DNA from: an uncultured Lachnospiraceae bacterium
GTDB lineage: Bacteria > Bacillota > Clostridia > Lachnospirales > Lachnospiraceae
DNA length: 64,000 nucleotides
NCBI GenBank assembly: GCA_910579085.1
Contig: CAJTRU010000003.1
Coordinates: 65,726-129,725 of the forward strand
Direction: 5' to 3'
In this document: positions 25,011 through 33,082 of the stretch, piece by piece
How the letters are laid out: every line of letters begins with the position of its first letter
Numbering within the stretch: the first letter of the stretch is position 1
Made by a program: the position numbers and the translations under genes
Notes under the pieces: model-generated
What the model saw: the letters and a program-made list of their open reading frames with translations, nothing else
The model's database searches: none
What the model was told of the DNA's origin: nothing

Positions 25011-26275
25011 AATTTATATTTTATTATATTGAAAATCTTTTGGAATTTATATATGCTTATATAATTGGCTGTGCATTTTTGTCCATAAATTATAAAAGCC
25101 ATAGAATATACAGATGTTTTGCGGCAATACCACTTATATTTTTGTTTACTCTTTTTTCTGATAAAGCACCTGACGAATTTAGCATGACAGTAATAAGTGT
25201 ATTATATACCATTATTTTATATGTATATGTGTTCCGCATATGTATGGCAGATGCAATATTATTAGCAGAGTCTATGTTTACACTTGTTCTGGTGTTTGAA
25301 GGAGTTCTAACAGTATTTATTAATTTATGTGATATTGCTATGACTTCTGTTGTATTTGCTGCAATAAGTAACGTGTCACTGGTTTTTTTGTCTTTTGTAT
25401 TATATAAATATGTAAGGCTGGATACAGTGTTTAATTATGTAATGTCAGCAAATTCATATATTAAATCCCTGTTAATAGATATTTTTATAGCAGGTTTTGC
25501 ATATATGCTTTTAGTTAAAACAAACTTTGACAGACAGGCAGACTACACTATTCTGTTTATACTTGCTTCATATATGATAAGTATAAATGTAGAAACTATA
25601 TATTACCAGAAAAGAAATGACAGGCAGGCAAAGGAGCTGGAGAATTATGAAAAGTACCTTCCTATAGTAGAAGAGATGGTTGGATATATAAGGCTGCAAC
25701 AGCATGATTTTAATAACCACTTGCAGGCAATACAGATGCTGCCCCTTACGCACACAGATTATAGTTCTTTGAAACAGGCAGTTATGACATATGGGGGCAG
25801 TGCGGGACTTATACCTGCACATCTTGATGTGCTTAAACTTAATATGAAGCTTGTTGCAGGGTTCCTGATAAGCAAATCAGAGGAATGTATGCTGCGTAAA
25901 AGGAATATACAAATAGAGATAAAGAATTATTCATTGCAGACAATAGTACCAGAATATAAACTTATAGAAATAATGGGTATACTTGTTGATAATGCCATTG
26001 AAGCTTCTTCAGAAGAGCAGGATATATATATACAGATAAATTCAGTAGAAAACCAGGTGCATTTTTATATATCAAATCCTGGGCCTGAACTTACACCACA
26101 GCTTAGGGGACTGTTCTTTACAAAAGGGTATTCTACAAAACAATACGACAAGAAACAGCATGGGCTGGGGCTGTACAAGCTTAAAAAAATTGCAGACAGA
26201 TACAATGGAATGATTATACTTGATAATAAAGTAAAAGACGGGCAGATGCTTGTATGTTTTGAAGTAAGGATATAA
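25007..26275 (+). CDS. AgrC-like sensor histidine kinase (GHKL type)
   Basis: This 422-residue protein has six or so N-terminal membrane segments (about residues 5-210) and a dimerisation segment with the phospho-His motif LQQHDFNNHLQAIQ. A C-terminal GHKL ATPase domain follows, with GILVDNAIEAS and HGLGLYKLKKIADRY. It pairs with the preceding LytTR regulator. The membrane layout suggests sensing of a peptide signal, but no agrB or agrD homologue is present nearby. The downstream side carries a highly structured spacer. Confidence 0.9.
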   Translation: MKFIFYYIENLLEFIYAYIIGCAFLSINYKSHRIYRCFAAIPLIFLFTLFSDKAPDEFSMTVISVLYTIILYVYVFRICMADAILLAESMFTLVLVFEGVLTVFINLCDIAMTSVVFAAISNVSLVFLSFVLYKYVRLDTVFNYVMSANSYIKSLLIDIFIAGFAYMLLVKTNFDRQADYTILFILASYMISINVETIYYQKRNDRQAKELENYEKYLPIVEEMVGYIRLQQHDFNNHLQAIQMLPLTHTDYSSLKQAVMTYGGSAGLIPAHLDVLKLNMKLVAGFLISKSEECMLRKRNIQIEIKNYSLQTIVPEYKLIEIMGILVDNAIEASSEEQDIYIQINSVENQVHFYISNPGPELTPQLRGLFFTKGYSTKQYDKKQHGLGLYKLKKIADRYNGMIILDNKVKDGQMLVCFEVRI

Positions 26276-26278
26276 TTT

Positions 26279-26394
26279 AACCTCATTAAGTAAGCCCTTT
26301 AAAATACACGCTTTTTAAGCGGTGGGTTTAGGACTTACTTAGTCTGGCAGGAGTTCAAGCTCCTGCCAGACTGCCGCAAAGCGGCAATGAGGTT
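26279..26394 (+). other. Four-way-junction structured element (RNA or cruciform)
   Basis: A closing stem AACCTCATT (26279-26287)/AATGAGGTT (26386-26394) encloses three hairpin arms with no unpaired base between them. Arm 2 is 26288-26297 with 26331-26340 (one mismatch) and ends in a CGCTT-TTT-AAGCG hairpin. Arm 3 is AGTCTGGCAGGAG (26341-26353) with its perfect complement at 26360-26372, loop TTCAAG. Arm 4 is GCCGC-AAA-GCGGC at 26373-26385. It starts 3 bp after the kinase stop. It could be a structured RNA in a TCS transcript, or a small mobile element. No known family is recognised. Confidence 0.6.
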
Positions 26395-26409
26395 GGTTTG
26401 TAAGTGGGC

Positions 26410-26462
26410 AAGTAGCCAAGCCTGCTTGCAGGCATTGCGGATTGCGAATATCCGCTTGACTT
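26410..26462 (+). other. Second hairpin cluster before the BceR-like gene
   Basis: AAGT (26410-26413) and CAAG (26417-26420) can pair with CTTG and ACTT at 26455-26462. They enclose CCTG-CTTG-CAGG (26421-26432) and a GCGGAT/ATCCGC hairpin (26437-26442/26450-26455). It lies just upstream of the ribosome binding site at 26471-26478 and could influence translation. The strength of the fold is not calculated. Confidence 0.4.
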
Positions 26463-26486
26463 TACCATGAAAAGGCGGTGTTTAAT

Positions 26487-27158
26487 TTGTATAAAATATT
26501 TGTAGTTGAGGATGATGAGATTATAGCATTAACAGTTAAAAAGCATCTTGAAGGATGGGGTTACGAAGTGGCATGTGCCAGCAATTTTAAAGATATTTTA
26601 CATGAGTTTGCGGAATTTGAGCCACATCTTGTATTTATGGATATAAACCTTCCTGTGCATAATGGATATTACTGGTGTGGGGAAATCCGTAAGATTTCAA
26701 AAGTCCCTATAGTATTTATCTCTTCTGCTTCAGATAATATGAATATAGTTATGGCAATGAATATGGGTGGGGATGATTTTATTACCAAGCCATTTGACCT
26801 TGATGTGCTGGTGGCAAAAGTACAGGCAATGTTAAGAAGAAGTTATGATTTCCAGGGGCAGACTAATATTCTGGAACATAAAGGTGCAATACTTGACCTG
26901 TCAGAAGCATCAGTTATTTACAATGGCAAAAAAGCCAGTCTTACTAAAAATGAATTTAAAATTTTACAGGTACTAATGGAAAATAATAGTAAAATAGTAA
27001 GCCGCAGCCATTTAATGGAGAAGCTTTGGGAAAGTGACAGTTATGTTGATGAAAATACACTTTCTGTTAATGTAAACCGCCTTAGAAAGACACTTGAAAA
27101 TATAGGGCTGCAAGACTTTATTATTACAAAGAAAGGTATTGGATATAAAACCGCATAA
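26487..27158 (+). CDS. OmpR-family response regulator (BceR-like)
   Basis: The protein has 223 residues from a TTG at 26487, eight bases after AAAGGCGG; a GTG at 26478 lies inside the binding site and is less likely. The receiver domain has VVEDDE and the phosphoacceptor Asp in VFMDINLPVHNGY, and Lys in DFITKPFD. The winged-helix effector domain ends in ENTLSVNVNRLRKTLENIG and KGIGYK. The partner kinase follows by 25 bp. BceR-type systems normally respond to antimicrobial peptides through a BceAB transporter, which is absent here. Confidence 0.9.
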   Translation: MYKIFVVEDDEIIALTVKKHLEGWGYEVACASNFKDILHEFAEFEPHLVFMDINLPVHNGYYWCGEIRKISKVPIVFISSASDNMNIVMAMNMGGDDFITKPFDLDVLVAKVQAMLRRSYDFQGQTNILEHKGAILDLSEASVIYNGKKASLTKNEFKILQVLMENNSKIVSRSHLMEKLWESDSYVDENTLSVNVNRLRKTLENIGLQDFIITKKGIGYKTA

Positions 27159-27183
27159 ATTTTATGCAGGAAAGAGGCTGTTT

Positions 27184-28188
27184 ATGTATGTATTTTTGTC
27201 ATATGTTTATAAAATTAGGTTTTTTCTAGCATTTTTTATAATTGAAATTTCACTTTCATCAAGTATTCTGCTGCTCAATAATATACCATATGAGGAAATT
27301 ATATATGCTGTCTGTATAATGAGTTTTATAGCTTTAGTGGCAGGTATATATGGGTTTTATTTATTTTATAGAAGTTATAAAGAACTAAAAAATATTGAAA
27401 AGAATATAGAAATTTTATTTGGGGAACTTCCTTCACCAAGTGGATGCATTGAAGAAGAGTACCAGGTGCTTATTAAGAAACTTGCATGTTATTTTAATAA
27501 AGTTTTAAATAAAAATATTAATACATTTAAAGAAATGGAAGAATATTATACAATGTGGGTGCACCAGATAAAAACTCCTATAGCAGCTATGAAGCTTCTA
27601 TTACAGGAAAAATCTGTGGAATTTGATGTATCTTATGAACAGGCACAGCTTTTCAGGATAGAACAGTATGCAGAGATGGCTTTGCAGTATATGAGGCTTG
27701 GCTCTGAAAGTACAGATTTTATAATTAAAAAAGTTAATTTGCACAACGTAGTAAAAGAAGCCATACATAAATATGCAAGAATGTTTATCCAGAAAAAGAT
27801 AAAACTTGACTTTAAAGATTTTGATATTTTTGTAATCTCAGATGAAAAGTGGCTTGGTTTTGTAATAGAGCAGATACTGTCCAATGCAATAAAATATACA
27901 AATAAAGGCAGCGTAGCTATTAACTGTAAAGAGGGTACTAGTATTGTAGCTTTATTTATTGAAGATACAGGAGCAGGTATAAATAGTGCAGACCTTCCAA
28001 GGATTTGTGAAAAGGGTTACACTGGTTATAACGGACATAGTAGTTATAATGGCAAATTTTCTACAGGTATAGGACTTTATATGTGCAGCAAAATTATAAA
28101 GAAGCTGTCACATAAAATGGAAATAGAGTCAGAAGAAGGCGAAGGGACAACAGTTAAGATTACATTTAATACAGGAGGTGGGGAATAG
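27184..28188 (+). CDS. Intramembrane-sensing histidine kinase (BceS-like)
   Basis: The protein has 334 residues from the ATG at 27184, preceded by GGAAAGAGGCTGTTT. Two membrane segments (about residues 10-30 and 37-57) have almost no loop between them, the typical BceS/intramembrane-sensing layout. The dimerisation motif is MWVHQIKTPIAAMKLLL with the phospho-His, and the ATPase part has EQILSNAIKYT, DTGAGI and STGIGLYMCSKI. It pairs with the regulator upstream. Without a BceAB-type ABC transporter in the window its input signal is unclear. Confidence 0.92.
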   Translation: MYVFLSYVYKIRFFLAFFIIEISLSSSILLLNNIPYEEIIYAVCIMSFIALVAGIYGFYLFYRSYKELKNIEKNIEILFGELPSPSGCIEEEYQVLIKKLACYFNKVLNKNINTFKEMEEYYTMWVHQIKTPIAAMKLLLQEKSVEFDVSYEQAQLFRIEQYAEMALQYMRLGSESTDFIIKKVNLHNVVKEAIHKYARMFIQKKIKLDFKDFDIFVISDEKWLGFVIEQILSNAIKYTNKGSVAINCKEGTSIVALFIEDTGAGINSADLPRICEKGYTGYNGHSSYNGKFSTGIGLYMCSKIIKKLSHKMEIESEEGEGTTVKITFNTGGGE

Positions 28189-28409
28189 TGTTTGGATTTA
28201 ATAAAAAACTACAGAAAGAACCATATGACAGGAACAGTAAGAAACCTGTAATACATGCAAGCATATGCACTGGTGAAAAAGTTGCAGGTTTTAAGGATAT
28301 ACAGACAGGAAAATTCCATGAAGTAATGGTTATAAGGAATGACAGCGACTTACAATTTTTTATGCAGAAATATGATGTACTGGCAGATGAAATTGTAAAA
28401 GAATATTAG
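28188..28409 (+). CDS. Small conserved-looking protein of unknown function
   Basis: This 73-residue protein has a GTG start overlapping the last base of the kinase stop, with AGGAGGTGGGGA just upstream, so it is translated with the two-component system. The sequence is soluble and charged, with KKPVIHASICTGEKVAGFKD and a GKFHEVMVIRNDSDLQFF segment. I recall similar small proteins in many Clostridia without an established role. A Y repeat begins two bases after its TAG. Confidence 0.7.
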   Translation: MFGFNKKLQKEPYDRNSKKPVIHASICTGEKVAGFKDIQTGKFHEVMVIRNDSDLQFFMQKYDVLADEIVKEY

Positions 28410-28410
28410 G

Positions 28411-28709
28411 ATAATTTCCAGTTATCTTGTGTTTGTGTGAATGAATGGACGGACGGTTTCTGTGCCAGAGCCACAATATTCCGTACAGGGGCACGCTTCC
28501 GCTACGGTAACCCACGCAACGGCACATAAAGCCCATATATTATATATTCCAGATAAAACTTACGTTTCCCTGGAATATATAATATATGGGCTTAAATGCC
28601 GGCGGGGTTAAAGTGCCCCTTTTACGGAATAATTGATAGCATCTGGCACAGAAAACCTGCCATCATAAATTTACAGTAAAACGCAAAATAACCAGATAAC
28701 TGGAAATTG
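28411..28709. mobile_element. Y-type element, copy 3 (uninterrupted, 299 bp)
   Basis: The ends are ATAATTTCCAGTTATC (28411-28426) and ATAACTGGAAATTG (28696-28709). GTGCCAGAGCC and CATCTGGCAC form outer arms, with an AT-rich central hairpin (AGCCCATATATTATATATTC and its complement). It has the undisrupted CGCTACGGTAA site where an I element sits in copy 2. It starts directly after the stop of the small gene. Confidence 0.87.
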
Positions 28710-28845
28710 GGTGGCAGGGATTATTCTGCCAGCCACTTATTAAACAGTGTAATAATTTCCGTTATACAAAAATTAATACAAAAATGATACCACTATACTT
28801 CCGTTCGTCTAAATCACTTTCCCTACACCACAATTTCCAGTTATA
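28696..28845. mobile_element. Z-type element (150 bp), copy 2, inverted
   Basis: It has the same length and motif order as 18043-18192 in reverse orientation, and shares its left end with the Y element. It ends CAATTTCCAGTTATA. It contains GCCAGCCACTTATTAAACAG and ACTTCCGTTCGTCTAAATC. Confidence 0.82.
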
Positions 28846-28908
28846 ATATCTATTTTGTTTTTATGTAATTCTGGCTGATACAGCAGGTTTTAGGTGTTCT
28901 ATCTAATA

Positions 28909-30675
28909 TTATTTCCAGTCTTCCAGAAGTTCTTCTGCTTCTTTTTTAGAAAGATATCCAACTTTTGATATTTTGCCATTCTTATTACGTGAAATTTTTA
29001 AGTTAATAGTTCCTTTTTCATCATAACTGAATTGTACAAAGGATTTATCTGCTTTAAAATCTGCAAGAATACGTACCCGTTTTCCCTTATAATAGAAACT
29101 GCCATTTTTTCTGGTTATTTTCCATTTTTTATATTCCCTTGAGGCAGAAATATCTGTAACACCATCTATTTTTCCTTTATTATCTTTTAGAAGCCTGGCA
29201 AGCCCAATCATAAGGTCTGCTTCTTTTTGCGTTATGCTTTTATCTTTTAGATAGTATTTACAACTTGTGGCTGTTTCATCTACAATAGTATCTAACTTTT
29301 TTAAGCTTACAGCATCTAATGCCACATATCCGTCTGGCTGGTCTAATACAATGCTTATACATCCATCAGTACAGCCTCCGCTTGACATATCTTTTTCACT
29401 TACGCCACCACATAATATATGGTAGCCCCCATCTTCAAATACTACCTTTCCTTCTGCAATATGTTTTTTAATAGCACTATATTGCGTGTCTTTTCTATTT
29501 TTTGAAGCGTTACGGATATTAGTATTTTCCAGGTTATTATTTACATTATTTTCTGCCAGTTCCAAGCTGTTATCTGTTCTTTTTGTACCAGCAGTTCCAG
29601 TTGCTGCTGCTGTAGCACACAATGAAAGTGCAAGTGCAGCAGAGATGACAGTACATGATAAAGATTTTTTCTTAAATTCCATAATTTTACCCAGCCTTTC
29701 TTTTAATAATTTAGAGCCTTCATTTAATGTAACAGACATACCAGGATTTTTTAATTTTCTTCTGCTGTCTGCCATATTTAGAAGTGTATTGCCATATTCT
29801 TTTCTTTCTTTGCTCCCAAGGTTTTTAATAATTACTTCATCACATGATAGTTCACAAAGTTTGTTAGTTTCGTGCATAATAAAATATATTAACGGATTAA
29901 ACCAGTGTATACAGGCTGTAAATTGTACAAGCCATTTATAGAACATATCTTTGCGTTTAAGGTGTATAAGTTCGTGGCTTATAATATTATGTAAATCTGT
30001 TTCCTGGATTTCTTCGGATGGAAGTATTATACATGGTTTAAAGAAACCCGTTAAAAGCGGAGAGGAAACCACATTATTAATATAAATGCTGACATTTGGT
30101 TTAATATGGTATTTTTCAACTAAAATTCCTGTTGTTTCCCATATATTTAAAGAATTTGTTTCAAAAGCCCCAGCTTTCAGATAATTATTGAAACCCTGGT
30201 AAACTGTGAGTTTTCTTGTAAAAAGTGCTATTGCAATTACCAGCCATATATAAAATACATTCTGTCTGGCAAATAATATTAATTTACCTGGTAATTTCTG
30301 GACAGTATTTTTTGCTTTTAAAGTAGTATTGTTTTTGCCTGATGCAGTTTTTGCTTCATTTATACTTTCTTTTTGGTTTATTTTTGGTGTGCTGCCATTT
30401 CCGGGCAATAACGTTTCTGGAGAATAATGTTCTGCCAGGACTGTTTTGTTTATAGGCGGTATTAAACTGGAGCAGGCATTGTAATATATGCTTTCCAGTA
30501 AATTAAAACCTATATTAAAGGGCAGTAAGAGACGTATAATAACAACAAGCCATATATAATACTGCCATTTCTGGCTGGTTCTTTTTTTATATAATGGTTT
30601 AAGCAAAATTAATATAAAAGCCAGAAAAGAACCTGAAACTGATAAGGAGAATAAAATTCTTATAAAATTATTCAT
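28909..30675 (-). CDS. BlaR-type M56 membrane metallopeptidase with novel extracellular domain
   Basis: This 588-residue protein has membrane segments at the N-terminus (residues 3-25, 37-55), in the middle (about 130-155) and after the protease domain (about 335-360). The M56 zinc site is HELIHLKRKD at residues 234-243, with CELSCDEVII downstream. M56 proteins cleave BlaI-type repressors when an external domain senses a signal. The 220-residue C-terminal ectodomain lacks the STFK and KTG motifs of a beta-lactam sensor; it contains CGGVSEKDMSSGGCTDGC and is not recognised. Two operator-like dyads lie in its promoter, matching the one before the orphan BlaI at 20326. Confidence 0.85.
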   Translation of the reverse strand: MNNFIRILFSLSVSGSFLAFILILLKPLYKKRTSQKWQYYIWLVVIIRLLLPFNIGFNLLESIYYNACSSLIPPINKTVLAEHYSPETLLPGNGSTPKINQKESINEAKTASGKNNTTLKAKNTVQKLPGKLILFARQNVFYIWLVIAIALFTRKLTVYQGFNNYLKAGAFETNSLNIWETTGILVEKYHIKPNVSIYINNVVSSPLLTGFFKPCIILPSEEIQETDLHNIISHELIHLKRKDMFYKWLVQFTACIHWFNPLIYFIMHETNKLCELSCDEVIIKNLGSKERKEYGNTLLNMADSRRKLKNPGMSVTLNEGSKLLKERLGKIMEFKKKSLSCTVISAALALSLCATAAATGTAGTKRTDNSLELAENNVNNNLENTNIRNASKNRKDTQYSAIKKHIAEGKVVFEDGGYHILCGGVSEKDMSSGGCTDGCISIVLDQPDGYVALDAVSLKKLDTIVDETATSCKYYLKDKSITQKEADLMIGLARLLKDNKGKIDGVTDISASREYKKWKITRKNGSFYYKGKRVRILADFKADKSFVQFSYDEKGTINLKISRNKNGKISKVGYLSKKEAEELLEDWK

Positions 30676-30726
30676 TAATCTGTGCTTCCCTCCCTCTTTT
30701 TACCACAAAATTAATGCAAATTTAGT

Positions 30727-30777
30727 GTGCATAATGCACTCTGAAAACATGATAGCATGATGCACTCTAAATGTCAA
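30727..30777 (-). promoter_or_regulatory. Promoter and twin operators of the M56 gene
   Basis: On the minus strand TTGACA (30772-30777), a 17-bp spacer and TATCAT (30749-30754). One dyad (minus strand GTGCATCATGCTA, 30753-30765) lies in the spacer and a second (GTGCATTATGCAC, 30727-30739) just downstream of the -10 box. The second differs by one base from the sequence in front of the orphan BlaI gene. Confidence 0.75.
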
Positions 30778-30861
30778 CTACAATATAGTGTTTAATTATA
30801 TACATAAAAATACAACCAGGCAGGGTTATTATAATAATCCTGCCCGATTGTAAATCTGGTA

Positions 30862-31371
30862 TTAGTTATTTATTTTAATCTGGCACATTTTCATTGCTTC
30901 TAGTGCATTGTTATGTGACTCTGGTGTAACTCCTGCACAGCATGAGGCATCTACATAGATGTCTTTTTCAGGAAAATGTGCTTTTAGCAACAACGCATTA
31001 GATATTACACATATATCTGTACAAAGACCTATAAGTTCTATTTCATCATATTCTTTTATTTTGTCTGGCAATACCGTGCTTCCAAAAGTATTCTTTTCAA
31101 TAACATTTTGTGCATATTCATTTAATGCAGGTATAATTTCCCATCCATTGCTTCCTTTAATGCAATGTTCCACAGGCAGGTTCTTTCCCTCTGCTGTTTC
31201 AAGGTAATTACTGTAATGTGTATCTTTTGTAAATATTACCATAGTATTATTATTTATTGCTGCTTTTACCTTATCTGTTACAGCAGGCACGATTTTTACT
31301 GCTTCTTTTGTGCCAAGCGAACCGTCCACGAAATCATTCTGCATGTCAACTACAATTAAAACTTTTTCCAT
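30862..31371 (-). CDS. Isochorismatase-family cysteine hydrolase (nicotinamidase-like)
   Basis: This 169-residue cytosolic enzyme has Asp9 in VVDMQNDF, DTHYSNYLETAEGKNLPVEHC and the catalytic Cys in GLCTDICVISNAL. The pattern is closest to nicotinamidases (PncA), which feed NAD salvage, although other amidases share it. An NAD synthase lies 7 kb away, which fits but is not proof. AGGTTAAATATGG precedes it. It sits 20 bp after the DUF2156 gene in the same direction. Confidence 0.85.
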   Translation of the reverse strand: MEKVLIVVDMQNDFVDGSLGTKEAVKIVPAVTDKVKAAINNNTMVIFTKDTHYSNYLETAEGKNLPVEHCIKGSNGWEIIPALNEYAQNVIEKNTFGSTVLPDKIKEYDEIELIGLCTDICVISNALLLKAHFPEKDIYVDASCCAGVTPESHNNALEAMKMCQIKINN

Positions 31372-31391
31372 ATTTAACCTCCGTTGTATAA

Positions 31392-32279
31392 TTACCTTTT
31401 TTGTATTGCTGTATATTTATCAAGAAGAATAGCAGGGTGGTATGAAAGCTTTGCCTTTCTAAGCCCTTCATCACCTGTATCTTCTTCCCTGTTTACATAT
31501 TGGTAGCCCTGGCATTCAGCAATTACAAATTGCTGGTTTATCATGGGGTAAGCGCCCTGTATTTCTGGAAATGCCTTTTCAAAGTGTACTACAAATGTAT
31601 CATCAGACAGTGGTTCGCCAAGTGTAAAGGCAATTACTTGTCCATCACTTCTTAGTACACCTCCTGTAAGCCCAAGTTCTTCAAAGTGTATAAGGGCTTC
31701 TTTTACTACATCATATTCTTCCTGCATTAAATCATCCCATTTATCCACACGTTTTTTCTTCCAGATATGGTTCATCTGGATACATTCTGCTACATTGGCA
31801 CTTGACAGCTTCTCATAATTCCATGAAGAATTATCCTTAAACCTTGCAATATGGTTTCTCTTGCCATGATATTTCCTTCCTGTAAGCTCCATAAGGTCTT
31901 TGGCATTATAAATATAGTCGCTTCTGTCCCTGTCAGGTTCAATAATAAAGCGTCCAGGATACCAGCTTGAAACCATTTCTTTTTCATCTTCCAGTATTCC
32001 GCTTATTTTAACACGGTTTCCTTCTGTCTGTTCATAAAGCATTATTTTAGCGAGAGCTTTCTTTTTATCACCAGCACCTGCTGGAAATGCATAGTAAATA
32101 TCATCTTCAAATATATATTTAAGTATAGCACATCCACATGTATCCGCAACCTTTAAAGGATAGACCTTTTTCCATAGATACGTATTGGCAAAACAGAATT
32201 CACACGCCCTTTTATTATCTTCCCTGAACCTTGCGGAAAGCCATTCCTTGTCTGCAAGTGTAATATCATTAAATTCCAT
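31392..32279 (-). CDS. DUF2156 (GNAT-like) protein
   Basis: The protein has 295 residues; the ATG at 32277-32279 is chosen because GGAGGAAGTT directly precedes it, so an ATG four codons upstream overlaps the binding site. Motifs are CEFCFANTYLWKK, YHGKRNHIARFK and REEDTGDEGLRKAKLSYHP, typical of the DUF2156 family related to phosphatidylglycerol lysyltransferase C-terminal domains. There is no membrane segment, so it is not a full MprF. It probably acts as an acyl or aminoacyl transferase, with unknown substrate. Operon with the hydrolase downstream. Confidence 0.85.
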   Translation of the reverse strand: MEFNDITLADKEWLSARFREDNKRACEFCFANTYLWKKVYPLKVADTCGCAILKYIFEDDIYYAFPAGAGDKKKALAKIMLYEQTEGNRVKISGILEDEKEMVSSWYPGRFIIEPDRDRSDYIYNAKDLMELTGRKYHGKRNHIARFKDNSSWNYEKLSSANVAECIQMNHIWKKKRVDKWDDLMQEEYDVVKEALIHFEELGLTGGVLRSDGQVIAFTLGEPLSDDTFVVHFEKAFPEIQGAYPMINQQFVIAECQGYQYVNREEDTGDEGLRKAKLSYHPAILLDKYTAIQKR

Positions 32280-32392
32280 AACTTCCTCCATTTTAATAAC
32301 ATTATTTACACTGCCCTGTTAAGTTTATATCCAAAAAAGACGATAAATAAATAAGATATAGCTACATATACAAATAGCAGGGAGGTGCAATT

Positions 32393-32983
32393 ATGAATAT
32401 AAATGTTAATTCGTCTACTTCAAGTTACAATTATATACTAAGAAATTATTATTCTAAAAACCGTAATGCTTCAAGGACAATTTTGCGTAGTAATATTGAT
32501 GACCAATTATTAGTAACTGCGGATTCAGATGCGCTTTCAAAGATATCCAAGGCATTGCGCAATATAGAATATTCATCTGACAATGGTGTTGGAATTTACA
32601 ATAATGTAAAAGCATTTGTAGATACATATAATAATCTTTCATCAAGTTCGGGCAGCTCACTATCATATGATATAACACATCCGCAGAAGCTTATTAAAAG
32701 CCTGGTTAAAGGCAAAGCTGGTGAACTTGAAGACATAGGCATATCTGTATCTGCTTCAGGAAAGCTTACGCTGGATAAGGAAGCTTTGTTAAAAAGTTCC
32801 CCAGGGAAAATATCCAAAATTTTTTCTTCAGACAGTGATTTTACCCAGAAGATAAAATACTATTCCAGTAAAATATATAAGGCGTCTAATCTTATTAATC
32901 TGTCAACACCGCCTGATATTGAATTTTCTGGTACAAGTATTCCAGATACAAATACAAGTTCTGTAATTGATGCAAAAGTATAA
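32393..32983 (+). CDS. FliD-like (flagellar cap C-terminal domain) short protein
   Basis: This 196-residue protein begins at ATG 32393 after GGGAGGTGCAATT. The segment FVDTYNNLSSSS followed by LEDIGISVSASGKLTLDKEA and KISKIFSSDSDFTQKI resembles the C-terminal part of FliD, where 'GI...GKLTLD' repeats and a terminal helix occur. Full FliD proteins are more than twice this size and have coiled ends that are absent here. No flagellar gene lies in the window. It may be a surface or filament-associated protein, or a reduced FliD relative. Confidence 0.6.
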   Translation: MNINVNSSTSSYNYILRNYYSKNRNASRTILRSNIDDQLLVTADSDALSKISKALRNIEYSSDNGVGIYNNVKAFVDTYNNLSSSSGSSLSYDITHPQKLIKSLVKGKAGELEDIGISVSASGKLTLDKEALLKSSPGKISKIFSSDSDFTQKIKYYSSKIYKASNLINLSTPPDIEFSGTSIPDTNTSSVIDAKV

Positions 32984-32986
32984 TAA

Positions 32987-33027
32987 TATGCCATCTGCTG
33001 GTAATACTGGCAGATGGCATATTTATT
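32987..33027. terminator. Bidirectional terminator between the FliD-like gene and rplA
   Basis: ATGCCATCTGC (32988-32998) pairs with GCAGATGGCAT (33010-33020), followed by TTTATTTTT on the plus strand and T-containing sequence on the minus strand. Confidence 0.92.
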
Positions 33028-33082
33028 TTTATATTTTATCCGTATCTTTTTATAAATATATAGGAAAAAATTTATACTGCGG

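Noticed and set aside
26279..26394. tRNA or tmRNA gene
   Set aside because: The TTCAAG loop in arm 3 recalls a T-arm, but the closing stem is 9 bp with no linkers, arm sizes are wrong and there is no anticodon arm or CCA end.
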